DNA of 64,000 nt from Marinilabiliaceae bacterium ANBcel2. Lineage in GTDB: Bacteria; Bacteroidota; Bacteroidia; Bacteroidales; Marinilabiliaceae. Positions within the stretch are counted from its first letter, which is position 1; each line of letters opens with the position of its first letter. Positions 52,629 through 63,165 of the stretch are shown here, piece by piece. The notes under the pieces are model-generated. The model ran no database searches and was not told the origin of the DNA. It saw only the letters and a list, made by a program, of their open reading frames with translations. The stretch lies in NCBI GenBank assembly GCA_029688995.1, contig JARULA010000001.1:124001-188000 (forward strand), read 5' to 3'. Position numbers and translations under genes: made by a program.

Positions 52629-54911
52629 CTATTTTTTAGGTTCACTACTCAAGTTAAAACGAAGAGTGCCAGCTTCTATCAAATCTAAATGATCAATAAA
52701 GTAACCATCTACTTTTTCACCATTTAACTCTATTGATTCAATAAAAATATTCTCCTCACCACCATTATTAGATTCAATCACCAACTTATCATTAGAGTAA
52801 TATCTCTTATCAAGATGTATAGTGACCTTATCAAAAACCGGACTGGTTAAAGCATAAGAAGGGTCACCGGGAGTAACCGGATAAATTCCCATCATACCAT
52901 ACATCAACCATGCACTCATAGTACCGGTATCATCATTACCTGGTAATCCGGCAGGACCAACCCCATAATATTTTCTAATAAGATCACGAACATTTTTTTG
53001 AGTACGCCACTCCTCTCCTTCAATAAAACTAAAAAAGTATGGATAGCCCATATTCGGCTGATTACCCATATCCAAAAGATCTTCACTGAATGCTCTGTCT
53101 AACTGATCGACAAAAGCCTCTTCGGTTTCAAACAATCCTGCTAATCCTTCAATATCATGAGGAATAGAGAAAGAGTATTGCCATGAGCTTCCTTCATGAA
53201 AACCATGCACCTCCTCATAACCTTCACCCATAACAGGATCAAAACCTTCCATAAAAATGCCATCTTCTTTAACAGGACGCATCAATCCATACTCAGGATC
53301 AAAGTAACGCTTATATCCCAAAGATCTCTCATAAAAGATATCAGCTTCCTCTTCATAGCCCAACTCTCGAACAAACCGTGACAATGAATAGTCAGCCACA
53401 TAATATTCCAATGCCTGAGCAACAGAGTTGTCATACGCCTCAATAAAAGGAACATAATAATTTTCTGAATAAAAATCATTATCAGGACGTATCCGGTTTT
53501 TAGCTCCTTGGGTAGTGGCCGACTTCATCATAGCTTCAAAAGCCAGATCAATATCAAAATCACGTAATCCCCTCATATATGTATCACCAATAACTATTAA
53601 TGCAGGATCACCATTCATAACATCAGTCTCTCTACTATAGAGCTCCCACTTGGGCAACCAACCTGATTCATTATACATATCAAGCATGGAGTTAATCATC
53701 TCAATCTGTTTTTCGGGATATACCATAGTTAAAAATGGATGAACAGTACGGTAAGTATCCCATAAAGAAAAGACAGTGTAACGATCTCTCCCATCTACTG
53801 TGGCAATCTCATTTGACTCCATTGCAGGATACTCTCCATTAACATCCTGAATAACATTAGGATGTATTAACAGATGATAAAGAGCAGTATAAAACATCTG
53901 TTTATCATCATCTGTACCACCTTCTACTTCTATTCTGGACAACTCCTCATTCCACTTATCAAAAGCATTTTGTGCAATCTGCTCAAAATCAAGCCCATCT
54001 TGTTCTACACTCAAATTTTCTCTTGCATTTTCAATACTTACATAAGAAACTCCTACTTTAACCTCTATCTCTTCACCCTCTTCTGTATCAAAAGAATACC
54101 AGGCTCCAATATTCTCGCCAGCCATTTCTCTGGAATATCGATCATAAATTTTAAACTCTCCACTTGTCTCGGACCAATTGTGACGATGACCTCCCAGTCT
54201 GCGATGCTCTTTCCAATAGCCTCTCTCATCAGCAGGACGATCAAACTCCACAACAAAATAGACAGGAAATACAGCCTCAGGATTGTAACAGAATGTTCCC
54301 AACAGCTTATATCCCTCAATTTGAGTGTCAGAAACCATCTTAACATAAGCTCCTGTTTCATTTGTTAACCCCTGCCCCAAATCAAGAAGAATATTTGATT
54401 TCCCTTCGGGAAAAGTGTAACGACTTCTGCCTGTCCGCATAGTAGCAGTAGCCTCAGCTCCAACACCATATCGGTCAAGATAAGCCGAATAGTAGCCCGG
54501 ATTAGCCATCTCATCACTCAAAGTGGTGCCATACTCACTATAATCAACCTCCAATTCACCGGTAGTAGGCATCAAAATAATACTACCTAAGTCGGGACAC
54601 CCCACTCCACTCAAATTAACATGAGTAAATCCCGACATAATTTCATTATTATAAACATAGGGATTTGAGCACCAATCATCGGTATTAGAGTACTCATTGC
54701 CCTCATAGGGTAAAACATTAAATGGCACTATAGAGACCATACCCCATGGCATAACAGAACCGGGAAATGTTGCCCCATAATTAGATGTGCCAATAAAAGG
54801 GTCAACAAACTCTGCAGGCTTATCTGCAAAAACTTTTGTACTACTACATGATGATACTAAAAATCCAATTAGTAATAAAACAAGATTTTTAACCACACAA
54901 TTTCTTTTCAT
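52629..54911 (-). CDS. GH92 family lipoprotein glycosidase, divergent branch
   Basis: Predicted exo-alpha-mannosidase of family GH92, 760 residues, calcium-dependent in known members. Lipoprotein signal ends LVSSC (Cys22) without an acidic surface-export tag, so periplasmic placement is inferred. Family features: DPFIGTSNYGATFPGSVMPW, GFTHVNLSGVGCPDLG, FSLWDTYRTVHPF, and GNDDTGTMSAWLMYGMMGIY, the region holding catalytic-base acids. It differs from the two other GH92s here: the GNEPSHH segment is replaced by GNQPNMGYPYFFSFIEGEEW, and EGNSWHY by HEGSSWQYSF. It therefore probably has a different linkage preference. Last gene of the operon, 21 bases after the GH2 gene. Confidence 0.9.
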   Translation of the reverse strand: MKRNCVVKNLVLLLIGFLVSSCSSTKVFADKPAEFVDPFIGTSNYGATFPGSVMPWGMVSIVPFNVLPYEGNEYSNTDDWCSNPYVYNNEIMSGFTHVNLSGVGCPDLGSIILMPTTGELEVDYSEYGTTLSDEMANPGYYSAYLDRYGVGAEATATMRTGRSRYTFPEGKSNILLDLGQGLTNETGAYVKMVSDTQIEGYKLLGTFCYNPEAVFPVYFVVEFDRPADERGYWKEHRRLGGHRHNWSETSGEFKIYDRYSREMAGENIGAWYSFDTEEGEEIEVKVGVSYVSIENARENLSVEQDGLDFEQIAQNAFDKWNEELSRIEVEGGTDDDKQMFYTALYHLLIHPNVIQDVNGEYPAMESNEIATVDGRDRYTVFSLWDTYRTVHPFLTMVYPEKQIEMINSMLDMYNESGWLPKWELYSRETDVMNGDPALIVIGDTYMRGLRDFDIDLAFEAMMKSATTQGAKNRIRPDNDFYSENYYVPFIEAYDNSVAQALEYYVADYSLSRFVRELGYEEEADIFYERSLGYKRYFDPEYGLMRPVKEDGIFMEGFDPVMGEGYEEVHGFHEGSSWQYSFSIPHDIEGLAGLFETEEAFVDQLDRAFSEDLLDMGNQPNMGYPYFFSFIEGEEWRTQKNVRDLIRKYYGVGPAGLPGNDDTGTMSAWLMYGMMGIYPVTPGDPSYALTSPVFDKVTIHLDKRYYSNDKLVIESNNGGEENIFIESIELNGEKVDGYFIDHLDLIEAGTLRFNLSSEPKK

Positions 54912-54932
54912 AAACCTATATTTTCAAAATTA

Positions 54933-57467
54933 TTAAAATGCATCCACAAGAGATATAACAGTTAGTTTCTCTTCAAAATCAGTTATTGTCTCTTCTGTTT
55001 CAAAAACAATAACCTTTTTATCACCCGGTATTAAATCAAAGTAGTTATCACTCCACCATCCACTATATCCATCAATATTTAAACGGGTATGACGTGATAA
55101 ATAATCTGATGACAGGGTAACCCGATAACCTTGGGTACTCTTTACAACATCAATATCATAGTTAACTGGTTGCAGAGCCATCTCCTTAGGAAGTGAAAAG
55201 TAGTGATAAATATCAGACAGGTCATAGTTATCAACCGAAGCACTTATTGATAATGCAATATTGTTAACCGACAAATCATTAATTAACTCATCAACACTGC
55301 TCTCATAAACCAGATTACCTCTATTTGACTCAGCCTCAAAATCTACCTCTATACTGCTAATAACTGAACCGTTAAAATCTACCAAATCTATATAAAGCTC
55401 ACCATCAACCAACTCTCTAAGATCAGATATTACAAAAACCTTAAGATTATCATCCTCTATAGTTGCTGATAAAGCTAAAGGTTCATAAATCCTTCTTACA
55501 TAATAGTGCAAAGGTTTCCAATTACCATAATAGTCACGTGACGACCAGGAGGTAACGGGCCAGCAATCATTAAATTGCCAATATAGTGTTCCCATACTAT
55601 AAGGCATTGCCTCCCTGTGAGCAGCAATTCCATCACCAACTCCCTGGGCCTGCATTATCTGACTAACATAGACAAACTTTTCAAAGTTCTTGGGCTCAGG
55701 ATACCAGCGCTGCATATACTCCTTAATAGTCTCGTTACCAACAGGATGTTTTTGATGTGAAAGCATTACATCCGACCACAACTCACGATCCTCAGCAATA
55801 GTAAACTCTTTTATAGTGCTCCAGGCAGGGAATGATTGAAACCCAAACTCACTCATAAAGCGGCTCACTTTCTCGCGATACATCTCAAAAGGCTCCATTC
55901 CCCACCATACACCCCAGTAATGATTATCTCCTTTACGGGTAGCAATTTCATGTCCCCATCCATATAAAGGAGAAGAGGGCCAATAATCACGACCGGGATC
56001 TTTCTCTTCTAAAACCTGAGGAATCAATTCATGAAAAATAGTTTGATAATCATTCCATACAGTTAGGCTATCCTCTTTACTATAATTAAATCTTGTTTGC
56101 CAGTTCCAATCAAACCAACCATTGTATATCTCATTATTACCACACCATAATGCAATGGAAGGGTGGTTACGCAACCTTTCCACATTATATTCTATCTCAT
56201 TTTTAACATTTTCAAGAAAATGATCATCACCGGGATACATTGCACAGGCAAACATAAAATCCTGCCAAATCAAAATACCCTTTTCATCACAAAGATCATA
56301 GAAGATTTTATCTTCATAAATCCCACCTCCCCACATGCGAAGCATATTATAATTGGCTTTAACAGCATCCTCAAGTGCACTTTCATAATCTTCATATGTT
56401 AATCGAGAAGGAAAACTCTCTAGAGGAATATAATTAGCACCTTTAGCAAAAAAGGGCTCCCCATTCAAATAAAATTCAAAAGAACTCCCATATTCATCAG
56501 GATTTTGAACAAGCTCAATAGTTCTTATGCCAATACGCTCACTTACCGTATCGGCTCCGGTATCACAACTAATTGAAATATCTACATTATAAAGGTAAGG
56601 TTCACCCATTCCATTAGCCCACCACAATTGAGGATCAGCTATCTCAAACTTTACATAAAACTCATTTAATCCCTCATCTACAGAGACTGTTTTAGTAACC
56701 GATGTAAAAAGGTTGTCCGGACTGGAAATTGTGATCTCTAAAGGAGATGAATCACTAGCTTCAACTCTAACCTTACCTTTAACATATGCATTATCATCGT
56801 CTATACCAGCGGTCTCTAAAAATACATTATCGATTCGGGCCTGATTCCACATTCTCAAATAAACAGGTCGCCATATACCGGAGGTAATCAAAACAGGCCC
56901 CCAATCCCAGCCAAATTGATACTGAGCCTTACGAGAATGAACTCTCTCATCCTCGGGTAGTTCATAAGGTAATTTAGCGGCTTGCTCTATATTATATTTC
57001 TCTGGTGATTTAAAAATTATTTCTAAATTATTCTCCCCTTCTACCAATAGATCTCTCACCTCTTTACTCCATTCTCTAAACATATTATCGGTATCCATCA
57101 AGTGGTCACCGTTCAAGTAAACAGAGGCATGAGTATCTAACCCATCAAAAACCAAGTCTATATTATCATTTACCAAATCCTCACGGGTAACATCAAATAG
57201 CGATCTGTAAACCCAATCTTTTTTACTGATCCATTGAACAGAATCCTCATTGGCTCTATAAAAAGGATCTTCAATAATTCCATTGTTAAAAAGATCGGTA
57301 TGAACCACTCCGGGCACCTCGGCATTATACCACTCCGAAGATTCTCTCTCCTTAAACTCCCAGGAATTATGTAGATGCTTTTTTACAACCAAAGCAGGCT
57401 CACTCACACATCCGGTAAAAGCAAAGCCCATAACTAAAAAACAGACATAAATTAATGCACTTTTCAT
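54933..57467 (-). CDS. GH2 family beta-mannosidase lipoprotein
   Basis: Removes the beta-1,4-linked mannose, for instance from the N-glycan core. 844 residues from ATG 57467, whose signal ends AFTGC (Cys20); the frame upstream adds 18 residues before the signal and is rejected. Sugar-binding N-domain includes QFGWDWGPVLITSGIWRPVY, typical of beta-mannosidases. The barrel has YNMLRMWGGGIYEDK and HPSIALWCGNNE with acid/base Glu446; nucleophile Glu540 lies in FMSEFGFQSFP. C-terminal beta domains follow. It lies 16 bases after the middle GH92 and 21 before the last. Confidence 0.93.
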   Translation of the reverse strand: MKSALIYVCFLVMGFAFTGCVSEPALVVKKHLHNSWEFKERESSEWYNAEVPGVVHTDLFNNGIIEDPFYRANEDSVQWISKKDWVYRSLFDVTREDLVNDNIDLVFDGLDTHASVYLNGDHLMDTDNMFREWSKEVRDLLVEGENNLEIIFKSPEKYNIEQAAKLPYELPEDERVHSRKAQYQFGWDWGPVLITSGIWRPVYLRMWNQARIDNVFLETAGIDDDNAYVKGKVRVEASDSSPLEITISSPDNLFTSVTKTVSVDEGLNEFYVKFEIADPQLWWANGMGEPYLYNVDISISCDTGADTVSERIGIRTIELVQNPDEYGSSFEFYLNGEPFFAKGANYIPLESFPSRLTYEDYESALEDAVKANYNMLRMWGGGIYEDKIFYDLCDEKGILIWQDFMFACAMYPGDDHFLENVKNEIEYNVERLRNHPSIALWCGNNEIYNGWFDWNWQTRFNYSKEDSLTVWNDYQTIFHELIPQVLEEKDPGRDYWPSSPLYGWGHEIATRKGDNHYWGVWWGMEPFEMYREKVSRFMSEFGFQSFPAWSTIKEFTIAEDRELWSDVMLSHQKHPVGNETIKEYMQRWYPEPKNFEKFVYVSQIMQAQGVGDGIAAHREAMPYSMGTLYWQFNDCWPVTSWSSRDYYGNWKPLHYYVRRIYEPLALSATIEDDNLKVFVISDLRELVDGELYIDLVDFNGSVISSIEVDFEAESNRGNLVYESSVDELINDLSVNNIALSISASVDNYDLSDIYHYFSLPKEMALQPVNYDIDVVKSTQGYRVTLSSDYLSRHTRLNIDGYSGWWSDNYFDLIPGDKKVIVFETEETITDFEEKLTVISLVDAF

Positions 57468-57483
57468 CACAATACGTTTTAAT

Positions 57484-59742
57484 CTATTTATTAAAATCGA
57501 TAAGATCCAAATAGGGTACATCTACTCTATCGGCCCACAAATCATAATTGGGTTTATCTATCATATAAAACTCCAAAACTCCTCCCGAAACAATCTCCTC
57601 ATGAGTTATCCATGGTCTATCTACAACTACACCATTTAACTTAACTTTATCAACATAAATGTTTTCATCACTTATATTGGGTGCTTTTATTCGAAAATGG
57701 TTATCATTATATAAATTAATTTTCACATCAGACCAAAGTGGTGCCCCAAACAAATAAACTCCGGTAGCAGGGTTTACCGGATAAAATCCCATAGAACTTA
57801 ATACATACCATGAAGACATCTGTCCACAATCTTCATTACCACAATGACCATACGGTTCAGGAGCATACATAGTAGTAAGTATTTGTCTTACAATCTCCTG
57901 AGTCTTCCATGCTTCACCGGTATAATTATAGAGATATGCTACATGATGACTTGGTTCGTTACCATGTACATACTGACCAATCATGCCGGTACTAAATATA
58001 GGGAGTTCATCCTGCGGATAAGGATCATAGGTAAACATGCTGTCAAGTCGTACACTAAAGCGATCTGCTCCCAAAGTATCTCTTAAAGCCTCGATGTTTT
58101 GAGGAACAAAAGAAAAATAGTGCCAGGCGTTACTTTCGCAATAGTGATCGGTATAATCACGAGGCACAAACTCTTCAAGAAATTCACCCCTATCCCAACG
58201 CGGACGAAGAAATCCTGTTTCAGTATCAAAATGATTTTTCCAGTATGAGGAGCGCTCCATAAAATATTCATAATCTTGCATCTCCCCAAGAGCTTTTGCA
58301 AATATGGCAATACACCAATCATTGTAAGCATATTCTACAGTTTTTGAAACTGACCAGTTTTCATGATCAAATGAGAGGGGAACATATCCATATTTACGAT
58401 ATTTTTCTATAGGAGGATGATCCGACATCGCATTTGACTTGCACGCCTCAAAAGCTTCATATGGATCAAAATCACCAATTCCTTTAAAGAAGGCATCAAC
58501 AATTACCGGTACAGCATGGTAACCTATCATCATATCTGTCTCATTTCCCTGCATCGACCATACAGGAAGCAAACCTGTTTCACGATAATGGCTAAGCATA
58601 GACTCAATCATATCCGGAACTCTTTCGGGATGCATTATAGTATATAATGGATGAGCAGCCCTAAAAGTATCCCATAACGAAAAAGTATCATACTTTTCAT
58701 AACCTTCAACTTTATGATAATTGCCATCAGCTCCTTTATATTCACCATTAGCATCACTATATAAAGTTGGAGCTAACATTGATTGATAAAGTGTTGTATA
58801 AAAAGTTCTCTTCTTAACCTCATCATCACTCTCAACTATAATTTTTTGAAGTTGCTCTTCCCACACATCAGAAGCCTCTTGCCGCAATAAGTCAAAATCC
58901 CAGCCGGGAGCTTCATTTTCTATTGCAGCCAAAGCACCCTTTGTGCCGGCACTAGAGATACCAACCTTAACCATTACCGACTCATTCTCTTTTGTACTGA
59001 ATCGTACATCCACCTTAGTATCAACAGCTGTAACCTTATCACCCTTAACTAACTCATTATCATCATAAAGACTGACATTTACAAAAGGTTTAGAAAACTG
59101 TGCGGTAAAATAGACTCTTTGGTCGGGAGCCCAACCTGTAGAGTATCTATAACCCTCAATTGTAGAGTCATCAACAACTTTTATATGTGTTTTAACAGCT
59201 CTATCCCAATTTAAAGCATAACCAAGATCTATAATAAATCCTGAATTATCATCTTCAGGAAAGGTATATCGATGTATTCCAGTCCTCCTTGTTGCCGAAA
59301 GCTCTGCATTTATTCCATAATCTTGAAGATAAACCTGATAATAACCCGGTTCGGCATGTTCATTATCATGATCAAAAAGTGAATAGGGACGATTACCATT
59401 TTCGGGAGTTGTTTTAACTGAGCGACTATTTACAGGGGTTAATAAAATATCATAAAGATCTCCTGCCCCGGTCCCCGAAAGATGTAGATGACTAAAACCA
59501 GTAATTATAGAGTCGGGCCAATAGTAACCAGCAATACGATCCCAGCCTGAATATCCGATATCCGGACTCAATTGTACCATTCCAAAAGGAACTGTAGCAC
59601 CGGGATATGTATTACCCTCACCTTCGGTTCCCATAAAAGGGTTAACATAATCTGTCAACCTGTCACTATGTTTGCTGGTTGAACAGCCTTGTCCAACCAG
59701 CAAAACTATAGAGATAAATAAAAAAGTTTTAATTATCCTCAT
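57484..59742 (-). CDS. GH92 family alpha-mannosidase lipoprotein (middle gene)
   Basis: 752 residues, lipoprotein signal ending VGQGC (Cys20). GH92 motifs: NPFMGTEGEGNTYPGATVPF, GFSHLHLSGTGAGDLYDILL, FSLWDTFRAAHPLYTIMHPE, ESNAWHYFSFVPQN, GNEPSHHVAYLYNYTG, and GNEDCGQMSSWYVLSSMGFY, the last holding catalytic-base acids. The intact GNEPSHH segment places it with classical alpha-mannosidases, most often alpha-1,2 among characterised members; the exact linkage cannot be read here. It begins 28 bases after the first GH92 of the operon. Confidence 0.94.
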   Translation of the reverse strand: MRIIKTFLFISIVLLVGQGCSTSKHSDRLTDYVNPFMGTEGEGNTYPGATVPFGMVQLSPDIGYSGWDRIAGYYWPDSIITGFSHLHLSGTGAGDLYDILLTPVNSRSVKTTPENGNRPYSLFDHDNEHAEPGYYQVYLQDYGINAELSATRRTGIHRYTFPEDDNSGFIIDLGYALNWDRAVKTHIKVVDDSTIEGYRYSTGWAPDQRVYFTAQFSKPFVNVSLYDDNELVKGDKVTAVDTKVDVRFSTKENESVMVKVGISSAGTKGALAAIENEAPGWDFDLLRQEASDVWEEQLQKIIVESDDEVKKRTFYTTLYQSMLAPTLYSDANGEYKGADGNYHKVEGYEKYDTFSLWDTFRAAHPLYTIMHPERVPDMIESMLSHYRETGLLPVWSMQGNETDMMIGYHAVPVIVDAFFKGIGDFDPYEAFEACKSNAMSDHPPIEKYRKYGYVPLSFDHENWSVSKTVEYAYNDWCIAIFAKALGEMQDYEYFMERSSYWKNHFDTETGFLRPRWDRGEFLEEFVPRDYTDHYCESNAWHYFSFVPQNIEALRDTLGADRFSVRLDSMFTYDPYPQDELPIFSTGMIGQYVHGNEPSHHVAYLYNYTGEAWKTQEIVRQILTTMYAPEPYGHCGNEDCGQMSSWYVLSSMGFYPVNPATGVYLFGAPLWSDVKINLYNDNHFRIKAPNISDENIYVDKVKLNGVVVDRPWITHEEIVSGGVLEFYMIDKPNYDLWADRVDVPYLDLIDFNK

Positions 59743-59770
59743 TAGTTATTATTTATAATATAGATGCTTT

Positions 59771-62700
59771 TTAAAACTCAAAAATAATCTCATCAGAGAA
59801 AATCCAGGGACGATTACCTGCCCCCTGATGCCAATTAGGCAAAACAGGTTTGCTTATAGCTTCAATCTTTGCATATCTAAAAGAGTCGTTAACATCAAAA
59901 ATATACTCCACTATATCAACATCAGTCTGCCCCTCCTGAGAATCGTTAGTATGAGTTCCCACAACACTATAAGTTTCATTATCATTTGATATAGAAACCC
60001 TTATCTCTTTAGGAAGCAGAATCCATGATCCAACATTTTGCATAAAACTCAAACGTACTATCTCAACATCTGTAACTTCTCCAAAATCTATAACTGCCTC
60101 AAGGTTACTATTAAATCCAAGCCAATTTCCATCATGAAAATCTAAAGTTCCTTTGTAACCATCAATAAGAGTTAACTCTCCCGGCTCAGCATAAGGTCTT
60201 GACGGACCGGATATATATTCAATAGCAGGATAGTTGTCATCACCACTATGGTAATGTGCTCTTATAAACTCTCTTGACATAACCTCACTGGGGACCATAC
60301 CTTCTTTAAATGCTCTTGCTTTTAAATGAGTAGTTTCATTAAATGTTAGCTCCCCCGTATAAATAGAAGAGTTTTGATCAGGTTTACTACCATCTGTTGT
60401 ATAATGAATCGACACATCTGGAGTATTACATAAAATCTCAACTCTCTTCTCTTCTGAAAACAGATCCCTATCATCATTAATATAGGGAACAAATACTAAC
60501 CTTTCTTCAATTGGATCAAGACGATACTCTTCAGGAATACCGGTATAAGGACGATGCTCTTCAGCTCTTCCCCAGTCCTTGTTTGGAGTTTTGCCCATCT
60601 CAAATACAAGCTCTCCCCCGGCAACAATCTCTTCATGCTTAATATAAGAGCGCAAAAACTCCTCTCCATTTAAAGTTGCCGATTGAATATAGAGTGCATC
60701 ATCGGTACGTCCATTAGCCTTAACAACAAACTCCTTTTCATTATCGAGATGAATTGTAGTCTTTTCAAAACGAGGAGAGCCAATTACATAGTGACCACTA
60801 CCAGGCGCAACAGGATAAAAACCTGTTACCGAAAAAATATACCATGCTGATAACTGTCCACAATCTTCATTACCACTAATTCCATCAGGCTGATCAGTAT
60901 ATAAAGAATCAACAATCAAAGAAACCATCTCCTGAGTTCTCCATGCATTACCTGTATAGTTATAAAGATATGCTACATGGTGACTTGGTTCATTGCCCTG
61001 AGCATACTGCCCAATTAAGCCTGAGATATCATGAGCATTGGGATTTGTAACAACAGGCTCCTCATTAAACATCTCATCAATCTTATCAGCCATAGCATCA
61101 TCACCACCATGCAACTCCATTAATCCGGCATTATCATGAGGCGCAAAAAAAGTGTAGTGCCATGAATTTCCTTCTGTAAAATCACCCGATCCCAATATAC
61201 TACTCTCTAAAGGATCAAATGGCTCTCTCCAACTTCCATTAGCTTTTCGTCCACGCAAAAAGCCAACTGAAGTATCAAAAACATTGCGATAATTTTGAGA
61301 TCGGTACAAAAACTCTTCATATTTATCCATATCACCCATCTCTTTAGCCATTTGAGCAATACACCAATCATCAAAAGCATACTCAACTGTTTTAGATACA
61401 CTGTTACCTTCCCTGTCAAAAGGAATAAATCCAATATTTTTATAATCATCTAACCCTATATGGTCTTCCATAGCCGAGGTAAGCATTGCTTCAAAAGCCA
61501 GCTCTGCATCAAATGATCTGTCTCCTTTTTGGTATGCATCCCAGATAACAGGTACAGAATGGTACCCTATCATTGTGCCGGTTTCATTACCCATTAATTC
61601 CCAAACAGGGAGCAAACCATTTTGCTTATACTGAGTAAGCATAGTATTAATAAACTCACTATTGTAGTGAGGCGCAGTTAAAGTCCATAGGGGATGTGTA
61701 GCACGAAATGTATCCCAAAGAGAAAATAGAGTGTACATATTATGTCCATCTATATTATGTATCTTTTTATCCATTCCTCGGTATCTGCCATCCGCATCAG
61801 TAAATAGATAAGGTGCAATATGAGCGTGATACATTGCAGTATAAAAAGTACGCTTTTGTGCATTAGTTGCACCATCAATGGTAATTTTACCCAAATAATC
61901 GTTCCATTTACTACGGGTATCACTATAATACCTATCAAAATCCCAGTGAGACGCATCATTTTCGAAGTTCACCCGTGCTCCCTCCTCGTCAACAGCAGAG
62001 ATGGCTGTTTTAACAATTAATTCATCTTCATCAATTGAGTCAAAATCCATAATTATTTTAACATTTACTCCTTCAGCTTTTTCACCGGCTGCAAGAATCT
62101 CCCCATCCTGCATAAGCTTATAATCAGAAAAATCAGAAGAGAACTGCATTACAAAATAGACAAACTGATCGGCAGCCCAACCCTGCGACCTTCTTAAACC
62201 AACAATCTCATTATCGGCAGTAACTTTTATATAAGACTCTCTTGTTTGATTAGAGATGCCATGCTTTAAATCTACAATAACAGAGCGCTTTTCATCATTA
62301 TTAAACCTATACCTGTGAATACCTGCTCTAGGTGAAACAGTGAGATCTACGCCAATTTCATAATCATCCAAATAGACAGAATAGATACCTGCACTAGCAG
62401 ACTCTCTATCATGAGAAAAACGGGAACGATAACCTTTATCGGGATCCTCTTTGGTTCCAGACTCCCATTTATGCTCACCGGTAAATGGCATTACCATAAT
62501 ATCACCCAAATCAGCACCACCTGTACCACTTAAATGTGTGTGTGAAAAACCGATAATAGAACTATCCGAATAGTGATAACCACTACACCAATCCCACCCT
62601 TCTATTCCGGTGTCCGGACTAAGTTGTACCATTCCAAAGGGATATGTTGCCCCGGGAAAAGTATGACCATGTTCATCTGTACCAATTATGGGGTCAACAT

Positions 62701-62779
62701 AAAATGCAAGTTCGCTTGTACTTCTACAGGAAGTAAGAGCTACAATTACAAACAATAATAAAACTGTGCACTTTTTCAT
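59771..62779 (-). CDS. Multi-domain GH92 alpha-mannosidase with C-terminal carbohydrate-binding-type modules
   Basis: 1002 residues, lipoprotein signal ending ALTSC (Cys18); first gene of the operon. Residues ~25-730 are a GH92 catalytic unit (DPIIGTDEHGHTFPGATYPF, GFSHTHLSGTGGADLGDIMV, FSLWDTFRATHPLWTLTAP, EGNSWHYTFFAPHD, GNEPSHHVAYLYNYTG, GNEDCGQLSAWYIFSVTG). About 770-850 resembles a chitobiase/hexosaminidase C-terminal Ig-like module (VSIHYTTDGSKPDQNSSIYT). The last 140 residues resemble a discoidin (F5/8 type C) domain (GNWLGFNSNLEAVIDFGEVT). Such an add-on is usual on GH20 enzymes and less so on GH92, and may aid glycan binding. Confidence 0.93.
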   Translation of the reverse strand: MKKCTVLLLFVIVALTSCRSTSELAFYVDPIIGTDEHGHTFPGATYPFGMVQLSPDTGIEGWDWCSGYHYSDSSIIGFSHTHLSGTGGADLGDIMVMPFTGEHKWESGTKEDPDKGYRSRFSHDRESASAGIYSVYLDDYEIGVDLTVSPRAGIHRYRFNNDEKRSVIVDLKHGISNQTRESYIKVTADNEIVGLRRSQGWAADQFVYFVMQFSSDFSDYKLMQDGEILAAGEKAEGVNVKIIMDFDSIDEDELIVKTAISAVDEEGARVNFENDASHWDFDRYYSDTRSKWNDYLGKITIDGATNAQKRTFYTAMYHAHIAPYLFTDADGRYRGMDKKIHNIDGHNMYTLFSLWDTFRATHPLWTLTAPHYNSEFINTMLTQYKQNGLLPVWELMGNETGTMIGYHSVPVIWDAYQKGDRSFDAELAFEAMLTSAMEDHIGLDDYKNIGFIPFDREGNSVSKTVEYAFDDWCIAQMAKEMGDMDKYEEFLYRSQNYRNVFDTSVGFLRGRKANGSWREPFDPLESSILGSGDFTEGNSWHYTFFAPHDNAGLMELHGGDDAMADKIDEMFNEEPVVTNPNAHDISGLIGQYAQGNEPSHHVAYLYNYTGNAWRTQEMVSLIVDSLYTDQPDGISGNEDCGQLSAWYIFSVTGFYPVAPGSGHYVIGSPRFEKTTIHLDNEKEFVVKANGRTDDALYIQSATLNGEEFLRSYIKHEEIVAGGELVFEMGKTPNKDWGRAEEHRPYTGIPEEYRLDPIEERLVFVPYINDDRDLFSEEKRVEILCNTPDVSIHYTTDGSKPDQNSSIYTGELTFNETTHLKARAFKEGMVPSEVMSREFIRAHYHSGDDNYPAIEYISGPSRPYAEPGELTLIDGYKGTLDFHDGNWLGFNSNLEAVIDFGEVTDVEIVRLSFMQNVGSWILLPKEIRVSISNDNETYSVVGTHTNDSQEGQTDVDIVEYIFDVNDSFRYAKIEAISKPVLPNWHQGAGNRPWIFSDEIIFEF

Positions 62780-63165
62780 AAAACAAAATTTTATATGTGT
62801 AAACTATGAATATTCAAATAATATTAAAATTAAGATATGCAAATATTAACTATTACTCCATTTTTTTCAGGATAAAAGTAATCTTTTTATAAAAAATAAT
62901 AAAAGTTTTTTGCAAGTTTTTACTTTTTGCCAAAAGAACCACTATTTTTATGCATTTAATAACACAAAAGAAAAAATATTTAAACGATGAAAGCTGCATA
63001 AATAAATAATGAGCAACGCTTATCTTTAATTTAATAAACAAATAATTACTCATTTAAATTCAACCTTGCTAATGACTTAACCAAAATAGATAGAGAAATA
63101 TTAAAAACAAAGTACATTTTTAATAATCAAAAAGATTATATATAAATTAATTAAATTTTATAATA
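62780..63165. other. Divergent control region between the GH92 operon and the GH29 gene
   Basis: 386 bases, very AT-rich, no credible gene; a minus-strand open frame near 62853-63053 is Phe/Lys/Ile-rich noise. It must hold the promoters for both transcription units. I find no exact TTTG-N19-TAnnTTTG match on either strand; the nearest is GCAAATATTA at 62837 read on the minus strand. An alternative sigma or activator (e.g. a hybrid two-component or ECF system) may be needed. Confidence 0.5.

Noticed and set aside
62853-63053. Small minus-strand frame in the divergent GH92/GH29 spacer
   Set aside because: Phe/Lys/Ile-rich, no similarity to a known class, no ribosome binding site, and it would occupy the needed promoter space.
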